DNA of 6,103 bases from assembly GCA_001783465.1 (NCBI GenBank), contig MFMI01000005.1, positions 1-6,103 on the forward strand, written 5' to 3'. The notes below the pieces were generated by a model. That model was not told the DNA's origin. It was given only the letters and a program-made list of their open reading frames with translations, and did not search any database. The translations under genes and the position numbers were made by a program. The stretch comes from Candidatus Kaiserbacteria bacterium RIFCSPLOWO2_02_FULL_54_13. Its GTDB lineage: Bacteria; Patescibacteriota; Minisyncoccia; Phycocordibacterales; Phycocordibacteraceae. Positions 1 through 4,077 of this stretch are shown here, piece after piece (the stretch's first letter is position 1; each line of letters begins with the position of its first letter).

Positions 1-29
1 TGGGTTTCGAAAGTGTCCACTAAATGGGG

Positions 30-250
30 TACGCATCAGGGCTCCTCCTCGTGCCTTCGGAGTCCGCCCATCGCACAACCCCTCTCCTCGTTTTCATTCG
101 TGAGTTTGTCTTGTCGCTTCCGCTACGAACCCGCCCGACTTCGATGAGGGTCGGCGCTCGTCCTTAGCCATGGACGCTCATAGCGGAAACAGCCCCGAGG
201 CGGAGTGCAAATGCTTGCCCCCAGTCGGTGTGATTACACACCGACTTTCC
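30..250. other. GC-rich non-coding stretch with nested hairpins
   Basis: No reading frame here has a believable start and ribosome site. The plus strand can fold into several stems: 39-45 with 59-65 (7 bp including one G-U pair), an outer stem 118-125 (TTCCGCTA) with 181-188 that encloses hairpins 135-139/150-154 and 159-163/172-176, and a 10-bp perfect hairpin at 223-246. This could be a structured RNA that ends at the terminator at 338-372, or a dispersed genomic repeat. I do not recognise it as tmRNA, RNase P RNA, SRP RNA or 6S RNA. The stretch 250-337 shows nothing further. Confidence 0.3.
223..246. repeat. Perfect 10-bp hairpin with ATTA loop
   Basis: AGTCGGTGTG (223-232) and CACACCGACT (237-246) are perfect inverted repeats around a 4-base loop. 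On the plus strand only TTT follows, so it is a poor intrinsic terminator by itself. It may be a stem of the possible structured RNA in this region. Confidence 0.6.
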
Positions 251-337
251 CCGCCCATGCGCGCAGGCGAGGACTCCCTCTTCAGATTTTTGAATACACG
301 ACTCCTATTTCTGTTTTTCCGACTTGTTTGCCCAAGG

Positions 338-372
338 AAAAACCGGCGATCAATCAAGATGCGCCGGTTTTT
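338..372. terminator. Bidirectional rho-independent terminator
   Basis: AAAAACCGGCG (338-348) and CGCCGGTTTTT (362-372) form a perfect 11-bp stem around a 13-base loop, giving a U-run on either strand. On the minus strand it lies 77 nt after the stop codon of the stand-alone Csx3-like gene and should end that transcript. On the plus strand it could end any RNA made from the GC-rich segment to its left. Confidence 0.8.
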
Positions 373-449
373 ACGATTTGACCTCCAATCGAAGGAGTAC
401 TCTGTTTACGCTTGCGCGATAGTCAAGTACAAGAAACTAGTTGAGATTG

Positions 450-800
450 TTAGGCGGGGATGACCATGCCGAGGGGGGTGGCGGGATTGTGGCTTGCGGC
501 CACGACGTACCCCGACATTTTCGGATCGAACACTGCGACGGCACCGTAGCGGTGCAGGAGCGAGTGCGCGATGACTACCGCGACCGGCAGAGAAGCCGGA
601 CCGTTCACGAGCGCAAGCGAGCCGCCTTTGCAGGTGGTGCTGAGCTCGTCGTCGCTCTCATCGAAGATACCGGCGAGGACCTTTTCGGCGTCGCGAACGA
701 TTTCGTCGTTCTGCGCCGAGGTCCCGAATCCAACCTTGAACAGGTCGGCCTTGTGACCAGAAACTTCGACTGCGCTACGTGCGACATTGTATGTGCTCAT
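450..800 (-). CDS. Csx3-like protein, stand-alone copy A (116 aa)
   Basis: The C-terminal half (about residues 60-115) matches the Csx3 pattern: a strand ending in a Gly/Pro turn (VNGPASLP, 65-72), a helix IAHSLLHRY (77-85), then VAVFDPKMSG (88-97), YVVAASH (98-104) and a closing GMVI. Archaeal Csx3 has the same order, with AHKY, VAVYDPRLG, VVVQSH and GDVI. Known Csx3 proteins are ring nucleases that cleave cyclic tetra-adenylate made by type III CRISPR systems. His79, Asp92, Lys94 and His104 sit where Csx3 has its conserved His, Asp, Arg and His. The ATG at 800 is supported by AAGGAGG at 813-807 with a 6-nt spacer. The gene has its own promoter (976-948) and a hairpin leader. Copy B at 5798-6103 is about three quarters identical. 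The Csx3 assignment is by eye; the substrate is unknown. Confidence 0.65.
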   Translation of the reverse strand: MSTYNVARSAVEVSGHKADLFKVGFGTSAQNDEIVRDAEKVLAGIFDESDDELSTTCKGGSLALVNGPASLPVAVVIAHSLLHRYGAVAVFDPKMSGYVVAASHNPATPLGMVIPA

Positions 801-840
801 GGTATGCCTCCTTGGGCGTGGGTTAAGGAAATTCCGATTT

Positions 841-892
841 AATAGCTCGGATATAAAAGCTCCTCTCTCAAAGCCCTTATATCCAAGCTATT
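841..892 (-). promoter_or_regulatory. 16-bp hairpin in the leader of copy A
   Basis: AATAGCTCGGATATAA (841-856) and TTATATCCAAGCTATT (877-892) are inverted repeats with one difference, around a 20-base loop. On the minus strand that difference becomes a G-U pair, so the RNA stem is complete; on the plus strand it is a C-A mismatch. The hairpin lies inside the 5' untranslated region between the promoter and the SD site of copy A. No U-run follows, so a regulatory or stabilising leader is more likely than a terminator. Confidence 0.6.
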
Positions 893-918
893 TTCGGTTA
901 TTTCCTGCCTAACAATCC

Positions 919-935
919 TTTCAAAGAACCATCTC
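919..935 (-). promoter_or_regulatory. GAGAT plus boxA-like element, copy A leader
   Basis: The minus strand reads GAGATGGTTCTTTGAAA, which parallels GAGATTTGTTCTTTAAC in the leader of the 67-aa gene at 1513-1716. It lies just downstream of the predicted transcription start for copy A. It is the weakest of the four boxA-like matches. Confidence 0.3.
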
Positions 936-947
936 ATTGCTAGCCCT

Positions 948-976
948 ATGATAGCATACTCACTGTACTTTGTCAA
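948..976 (-). promoter_or_regulatory. Sigma70-type promoter with extended -10, for copy A
   Basis: The minus strand shows a perfect -35 TTGACA (976-971), a 17-nt spacer and TATCAT (953-948). The spacer ends in TGC, which gives an extended -10 (TGnTATCAT). The start point would fall near 941, leaving an untranslated leader of about 140 nt before the ATG at 800. The promoter sits between the shared hairpin module (998-1078) and a second GAGAT/boxA-like site, so it appears to add independent expression to the last gene of the array. Confidence 0.75.
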
Positions 977-997
977 GTTTTTTGCTATCACACAACT

Positions 998-1078
998 ATC
1001 TCTACGGACTTTTAAACCATAATGTAAGCCATATTTTGCTTAAGAGCCCGATAAAGATGGCGAGCGAAATGCTCGCCA
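998..1078 (-). ncRNA. Shared two-hairpin intergenic RNA module, copy 1
   Basis: Reading leftward after the stop of the 105-aa gene: hairpin 1 is TGGCGAGC (1078-1071) with GCTCGCCA (1065-1058), 8 bp and a 5-base loop. Next come the conserved linker TCTTTATC, then hairpin 2 (1050-1005: CGGGCT with AGTCCG, one C-A mismatch, then TTAAGC with GTTTAA), then GTAGAGAT (1005-998). Several hairpin 2 pairs are G-U on this strand only. The same layout recurs at 1441-1503 and 1745-1810 with different stem sequences. Hairpin 1 resembles a weak terminator with an interrupted U-tract. Confidence 0.6.
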
Positions 1079-1096
1079 AAGTGATGGTTTTCTAGC

Positions 1097-1414
1097 TCAG
1101 GCGACCTGATCTAGAGCAGTCGTCGGCCCGTGACCAAACAGTTTGGAAGTCTGATAGCTTTCCCACGGCGAGCAGAATGCTCCCCACGACGTTGCCGCCA
1201 TTTCTTCCGCAGATAATGCCCGCACAGTCCTCGATACCTCCGGCCCATTGTGATGGACGGTGACACCGAAGGCTTTCCCATTCAGGAAGCGAATTCGAGC
1301 TTCGTTGCCGACATAGGCGAAAGCATTTTTTGCATCGAATCCTTCCAACCATTCAGTCGGCATGGATACGGGAGCCAATCCCTTGAAACACGAAATCATT
1401 TGACGATCACTCAT
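1097..1414 (-). CDS. Hypothetical protein, 105 aa
   Basis: I do not recognise the family. The ATG at 1414 has GGAGG (1423-1419) 4 nt upstream, and the gene ends in TGA. The protein is soluble-looking, with no signal peptide or membrane segment. It is rich in aromatic residues, with a central run of likely strands (AFAYVGNEARIRFLNG, about 31-46; FGVTVHHNG, about 49-57). An alanine/serine-rich stretch (about 67-75) precedes a C-terminal part containing WGAFCSPW (about 77-84). The gene lies between two copies of the shared two-hairpin module and carries a boxA-like leader, so it belongs to the leftward array that ends with the Csx3-like gene. The clean start signals make it a real gene; its role cannot be read from the sequence. 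Confidence 0.75.
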   Translation of the reverse strand: MSDRQMISCFKGLAPVSMPTEWLEGFDAKNAFAYVGNEARIRFLNGKAFGVTVHHNGPEVSRTVRALSAEEMAATSWGAFCSPWESYQTSKLFGHGPTTALDQVA

Positions 1415-1427
1415 AGAACCTCCGTAT

Positions 1428-1439
1428 TGTGAAAGAGCA
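1428..1439 (-). promoter_or_regulatory. boxA-like element before the 105-aa gene
   Basis: The minus strand reads TGCTCTTTCACA, one base from the E. coli rRNA boxA consensus TGCTCTTTAACA, which is bound by NusB-NusE in antitermination complexes. It lies after the second hairpin of the module and before the SD site. The boxB hairpin, boxA order matches rRNA leaders. Function in this organism is inferred. Confidence 0.45.
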
Positions 1440-1440
1440 A

Positions 1441-1503
1441 ATCTCTACGAACCTGCAAAATAATTTACAAGCTCGATAAAGATGGCGAGGGCTAGCTCGC
1501 CAT
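1441..1503 (-). ncRNA. Shared two-hairpin intergenic RNA module, copy 2
   Basis: Starting 9 nt after the stop of the 67-aa gene: hairpin 1 ATGGCGAG (1503-1496) with CTCGCCAT (1489-1482), linker CTTTATC, hairpin 2 CGAGCTTGTAAA (1475-1464) with TTTGCAGGTTCG (1459-1448) around a TTAT loop, then GTAGAGAT (1448-1441). Hairpin 2 is 12 bp on the minus-strand RNA because three pairs are G-U; on the plus strand those are mismatches. This fixes the leftward strand as the functional RNA. Confidence 0.65.
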
Positions 1504-1512
1504 TCGTGAGTG

Positions 1513-1716
1513 CTACTGAGCCAAAGCCGTTTGTGCAACCTTGAGCACGGCGTTCTTGTCGATGTTGCCCCAGTCGGTGCGTTTCTCAGCACCTTGGATG
1601 TATCCATCGAGGCACGCCTTCCGGCCGAGTTTCGAACCCTGCTCGCTCCAATTGCCGAGTCTTTTGACGAACGACACTTCACTTTTTGTTGCAGAGTTAC
1701 TTTGTTGCTTGCTCAT
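1513..1716 (-). CDS. Hypothetical protein, 67 aa
   Basis: I do not recognise the family. The frame extends upstream to 1803, but that part lies inside the two-hairpin module. The ATG at 1716 has GGAG (1726-1723) with a 6-nt spacer, so it is chosen; the stop is TAG. The product is small, basic and polar, with a Ser/Gln/Lys-rich N-terminus (MSKQQSNSATKSE). A middle part reads FVKRLGNWSEQGSKLGRKACLDGY (about residues 16-39), and the C-terminus is probably helical and ends KVAQTALAQ. There is no membrane segment or signal peptide. A nucleic-acid or protein-binding role would suit the charge but is a guess. It sits between two copies of the module and carries its own boxA-like leader. Confidence 0.7.
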   Translation of the reverse strand: MSKQQSNSATKSEVSFVKRLGNWSEQGSKLGRKACLDGYIQGAEKRTDWGNIDKNAVLKVAQTALAQ

Positions 1717-1732
1717 AGCTATCTCCGATAAA

Positions 1733-1744
1733 GTTAAAGAACAA
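1733..1744 (-). promoter_or_regulatory. boxA-like element before the 67-aa gene at 1513-1716
   Basis: The minus strand reads TTGTTCTTTAAC, sharing TCTTTAAC with the rRNA boxA consensus. It follows GTAGAGAT directly and precedes the SD site, the same position as the element at 1428-1439. Confidence 0.45.
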
Positions 1745-1810
1745 ATCTCTACAAGTCGGCAAGTTAAACTTGCCGACTTGATAAAGATGGGAAGTTTTGA
1801 CACTTCCCAT
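1745..1810 (-). ncRNA. Shared two-hairpin intergenic RNA module, copy 3
   Basis: Reading leftward, 17 nt after the stop of the 354-aa gene: hairpin 1 ATGGGAAGT (1810-1802) with ACTTCCCAT (1795-1787), 9 bp. Then comes the linker CTTTATC and hairpin 2, a perfect 14-bp inverted repeat around a single central base (1780-1752, arms starting CAAGTCGGCAAGTT), then GTAGAGAT (1752-1745). The hairpin 1 stem differs from copies 1 and 2 (GGGAAGT instead of GGCGAGC), yet both arms changed together. Such paired change is the mark of a structure under selection. Confidence 0.65.
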
Positions 1811-1827
1811 ATATCGAAACGGGAAAC

Positions 1828-2892
1828 CTATTTTTTGAACTTATTGGCGAGCGTGGTGAGCGCATCAACCGAAGCGGGAGCATCCGTGCCTTGCGACTCG
1901 AGCTCAACCACTTCTTGTTGCTCAGGCGCACTTTCTTGCGAGAAATGGACCTCGGCAATGTATCCGCAAACTTCGAGCGGATCAGCACCGAGGAAGAAAT
2001 CCTCGTCGCCAGAAACACGAATCACCTCCGCACTCTTGCGAGCACGCCCGCAAGAGAACTCGTGGTCATCGAGCTTTTGGGCATCCAGTTTTGCAACCTT
2101 CGCCATGAACTCTTTGACCCGCTCCACATTGCCGTTGAAGGCGTGGTAGAGGCTCTCCGGCAATCCGCTTTCCTTCGCCGCCTTTTCGCGGGTGGTTTGG
2201 AAAGGAGGAATCTCGGTCTCCGTTCCTGGAATCACGGCGACGGATATTGCGTAGTACCCGCCGTGCATACCGGAGCTGTGCTTTACCGACAGCACGGTGC
2301 CGGATATTCCGACGACCGCGATGTTGCCCTCGGTCCAACTATTACTCGGGTCAATCTTACGGATTTCTGCCGTATAACCCGGAATGGATTTTGGACTTTC
2401 CCAATAACCGCCGCGAATGGCAGCATTAGTAGGTGACCCGAACGAAACCGTGGTAATCACGGAATCAGTTTCCTGCTCGGAAACTTCCTCCAGCTTCGCC
2501 AACGACTGCTCGACTTCGTCGAGCTTCTCGGCAGCCTTCGGTCGCGAGCTCCGCAGGAACTCCATCGCACTCGGAACCGAAACGCCAAGAGCTTTGGCCG
2601 TGTCCGCCCACGTATCGGGCGTAGCACAGCCAACGGCAGATCCCAATCCCTCGACAAAGCGACCAGTCTCCCAACCGCTTCGTCCGGCAATGTGCCGCAC
2701 TCCGTCCGCCACTTGCAGGCGGTAGGTGGTGTGCGACCATTTGCCTTGTTTGGTGTAATCGGTGCCGCGCACCACAACCACACCGGAGATGTCGCTTCCA
2801 GCAAAGGGAATAATCTCATCCCCTCTGATGAAAAGCAGGAACGGGCTACGCCCGCGTGAGCCGATGCCGTCCGACCATTCGATGTTCGTCAT
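1828..2892 (-). CDS. Hypothetical protein, 354 aa, two domains joined by a coiled coil
   Basis: I do not recognise the family. The ATG at 2892 has AGGAG (7-nt spacer) upstream; a GTG at 2934 in frame lacks this and is rejected. Residues 1-85 look like a compact, mostly beta domain (FLLFIRGDEIIPF, ISGVVVVRGTDY, HTTYRLQVADGV). Residues about 93-115 contain a possible helix-turn-helix-like stretch (WADTAKALGVSVPSAMEFL). Residues 115-142 form a charged helix, likely a coiled coil. Residues 150-225 are a second beta-rich domain (YTAEIRKIDP, GNIAVVGISGTVLSV, GGYYAISVAVIPG). A helical segment spans about 232-272, and the tail after 318 is acidic and low-complexity, ending in LANKFKK. No signal peptide or transmembrane segment is seen. 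It is the largest gene of the leftward array, and its leader lacks the boxA and two-hairpin module, which starts only after its stop. Confidence 0.8.
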   Translation of the reverse strand: MTNIEWSDGIGSRGRSPFLLFIRGDEIIPFAGSDISGVVVVRGTDYTKQGKWSHTTYRLQVADGVRHIAGRSGWETGRFVEGLGSAVGCATPDTWADTAKALGVSVPSAMEFLRSSRPKAAEKLDEVEQSLAKLEEVSEQETDSVITTVSFGSPTNAAIRGGYWESPKSIPGYTAEIRKIDPSNSWTEGNIAVVGISGTVLSVKHSSGMHGGYYAISVAVIPGTETEIPPFQTTREKAAKESGLPESLYHAFNGNVERVKEFMAKVAKLDAQKLDDHEFSCGRARKSAEVIRVSGDEDFFLGADPLEVCGYIAEVHFSQESAPEQQEVVELESQGTDAPASVDALTTLANKFKK

Positions 2893-2956
2893 TTTCCTTC
2901 TCCTATTTTCGTGCTCGTGAGAGTTTCCTTTCACTAATTCCCGTGAGCGTGAATCT

Positions 2957-2979
2957 GCTGGCAGTTACAGGCCGCCAGC
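2957..2979 (-). repeat. 6-bp hairpin between the 67-aa and 354-aa genes
   Basis: GCTGGC (2957-2962) and GCCAGC (2974-2979) pair around an 11-base loop, 12 nt after the stop of the gene at 2992-3195. It may correspond to hairpin 1 of the shared module, but the conserved linker and boxA are absent. Confidence 0.35.
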
Positions 2980-2991
2980 TTCGCCTTTCTT

Positions 2992-3195
2992 TCAAGCCAG
3001 CGACCAGTTCACCCGAACCCCTTCGGCGAAGTTGATGGTCCCACTTTTCCCGTGGAAGCCATTGCACTTGAGTTGTCCCTGAACCTTGGTGGCAGCGCGT
3101 TGCTCGATTCCCAAGGACTTCGCAGTCGTCTTGAAATTCTCGAGCACGCACTCGGCCGACTGACCCGTCTCTGTATTTTTCACTTGGAGTTTCAT
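2992..3195 (-). CDS. Hypothetical protein, 67 aa, first gene of the leftward array
   Basis: I do not recognise the family. The frame is open to 3249, but the ATG at 3195 with AAGGGGAA just upstream is the better start and leaves room for the boxA-like leader; the stop is TGA. The protein starts with a strand (MKLQVKNTETGQSAECVL). It continues with a helix NFKTTAKSLGIEQRAATKV (about 20-38) and ends with strands QLKCNGFHGKSGTINFAEGVRVNWSL. Two cysteines (16 and 43) and one histidine are too few for a classic zinc site. No membrane segment or signal peptide is present. It is transcribed divergently from the TrmB-type regulator across an intergenic region with two palindromes, so that regulator may control it. 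Confidence 0.7.
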   Translation of the reverse strand: MKLQVKNTETGQSAECVLENFKTTAKSLGIEQRAATKVQGQLKCNGFHGKSGTINFAEGVRVNWSLA

Positions 3196-3213
3196 TTGGT
3201 TCCCCTTTCGATT

Positions 3214-3233
3214 GTCAAAGAACAAAGACCTAC
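3214..3233 (-). promoter_or_regulatory. boxA-like leader element before the first array gene
   Basis: The minus strand reads GTAGGTCT (3233-3226), close to the GTAGAGAT of the other leaders, followed directly by TTGTTCTTTGAC (3225-3214), close to boxA. Only a weak hairpin lies upstream (GAAATT/CGTTTC region, 3235-3256). Confidence 0.4.
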
Positions 3234-3269
3234 AGAGAAACGGTACCAATTTCGGCTAAAATATGTTGT

Positions 3270-3285
3270 AAAATAGTACTATTTT
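3270..3285. promoter_or_regulatory. 16-bp perfect palindrome, possible operator
   Basis: AAAATAGTACTATTTT is a perfect palindrome with core TAGTACTA, placed in the divergent region upstream of both the array and the regulator. It shares TACTATT with the inverted repeat at the TrmB promoter. A second binding site for the same regulator is the simplest reading. I found no convincing leftward sigma70 promoter here. Confidence 0.45.
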
Positions 3286-3318
3286 GTATAGTTTTATTGA
3301 CTTTCGCTCATAAAACAC

Positions 3319-3348
3319 TTGACTTATATACCTATCCAAGTGTATACT
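3319..3348 (+). promoter_or_regulatory. Sigma70-type promoter of the TrmB-type gene
   Basis: TTGACT (3319-3324), an 18-nt spacer and TATACT (3343-3348). The start point would fall near 3355, only about 5 nt before the ATG at 3361. No SD sequence lies between. The mRNA is therefore predicted to be leaderless or nearly so. Confidence 0.65.
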
Positions 3349-3360
3349 ATTAGTACACTT
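3338..3360. promoter_or_regulatory. Inverted repeat over the -10 and start of the TrmB-type gene
   Basis: Arms AAGTG (3338-3342) and CACTT (3356-3360) enclose TACTA-T-TAGTA (3345-3355), with two extra bases (TA) on the left. The repeat covers the -10 hexamer and reaches the base before the ATG. A protein bound here would block the promoter, which suggests autorepression. Confidence 0.5.
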
Positions 3361-4077
3361 ATGAAATATATACATGGATTGAAGCGACTTGGCCTATCGG
3401 AGGACGAGGCTACTGTGTACGAAACCTTGCTGGAAAAGGGGCAGGCGAATGTACTCAATCTGTCCCATTTGGCTAATATTCATCGTCCGGCTCTATACAA
3501 CCTTCTCCCTAAGATGGTAAATAAAGGACTCATTATTGAAGTTAAGAGGGGTCGACGCACAGAATACATCGCCGCATCACCAAACAAATTGGAGCCACTG
3601 GTGAAAAGTACGCAAAACAGTTTGGATACGATAGTTAATAACCTCAACACTGAATATTCCAAAAAACAGATTGTTCCTAAGATTGAGACCTATTACGGCA
3701 AGGATGGGATAGGACGAGTCTTTATGGACGTTGTCACTTCCCTCGATAAGGGAGAAACGTACTATCGCTACAGCGTGCGGAGGGATCTGTACAAAGATTT
3801 TCTACCGAGAGCATACCGACAAATCAGAGATGAGAAAAAATTGGAGCGTCTTGTTATCACGAATGAAGAGGGGTCACAAAGAAAAAAGCCAAAACTAGAG
3901 CGTTTTGTGAAAGTCCTCAAAGGAGACTATGACGTTTTCAATGTCGTCAAAATAATCTACAAAAATAAAATCGCTTTTATTGACTTTGAAAACGAAGTGG
4001 CCTTCATCGTCTATAACGAAAGAATGGCGAGGCTGGAGGCAGAGATATTCTTAAGTCTCTATAAAACGCTTCCCTAA
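3361..4077 (+). CDS. TrmB-type transcriptional regulator (238 aa)
   Basis: The N-terminus is a TrmB-family winged helix-turn-helix (about residues 4-82). It reads LKRLGLSEDEATVYETLLEKG, then the recognition region LSHLANIHRPALYNLLPKMVNKGLI, a basic wing (VKRGRRTEYIAASP) and the typical P..L motif. A short helical linker (about 83-105) leads to a C-terminal domain (about 110-238). That domain starts IETYYGKDGIGRVFMDVVTSL and has alternating strands and helices, as in TrmB-like proteins where this part senses a ligand or dimerises. The length is usual for the group. The frame is open from a TTG at 3319, but the ATG at 3361 fits the promoter and the domain edge better. It is divergent from the small-gene array and convergent, with no gap, to the P-loop/DHH gene. 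Its AT-richer base use differs from the array. The ligand and targets are unknown. Confidence 0.85.
   Translation: MKYIHGLKRLGLSEDEATVYETLLEKGQANVLNLSHLANIHRPALYNLLPKMVNKGLIIEVKRGRRTEYIAASPNKLEPLVKSTQNSLDTIVNNLNTEYSKKQIVPKIETYYGKDGIGRVFMDVVTSLDKGETYYRYSVRRDLYKDFLPRAYRQIRDEKKLERLVITNEEGSQRKKPKLERFVKVLKGDYDVFNVVKIIYKNKIAFIDFENEVAFIVYNERMARLEAEIFLSLYKTLP

Noticed and set aside
10..30. GTGTCCACTAAATGGGGT resembles the tip of some insertion sequences
   Set aside because: There is no transposase and no matching opposite end in the window. The resemblance is from memory and too short to call.
20..97. Leftward 25-aa reading frame (MKTRRGVVRWADSE...)
   Set aside because: It has no SD site, is very short and lies in the hairpin-rich GC segment. 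It could be a chance frame within a dispersed repeat.
170..463. Rightward 97-aa reading frame
   Set aside because: It runs through the 10-bp hairpin and the terminator at 338-372, has no SD site, and its composition is not protein-like.
445..917. 11-bp inverted repeat GATTGTTAGGC flanking Csx3-like copy A (445-455 and 907-917)
   Set aside because: A few 11-bp inverted matches are expected by chance in 6 kb. One arm overlaps the stop codon, and there is no target duplication or transposase.
998..1810. Repeated intergenic modules as integron attC sites
   Set aside because: The GTTRRRY/RYYYAAC core sites are missing and no integrase is seen. The G-U pairing favours an RNA-level function.
998..1810. 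Repeated intergenic modules as a CRISPR array
   Set aside because: The copies are 300-450 bp apart with genes between them, and their stems differ in sequence.
2457..2819. Alternative leftward frames and rightward frames within the 354-aa gene
   Set aside because: They are GC-driven shadow frames without SD sites. The 354-aa frame has the start signals and a protein-like composition.
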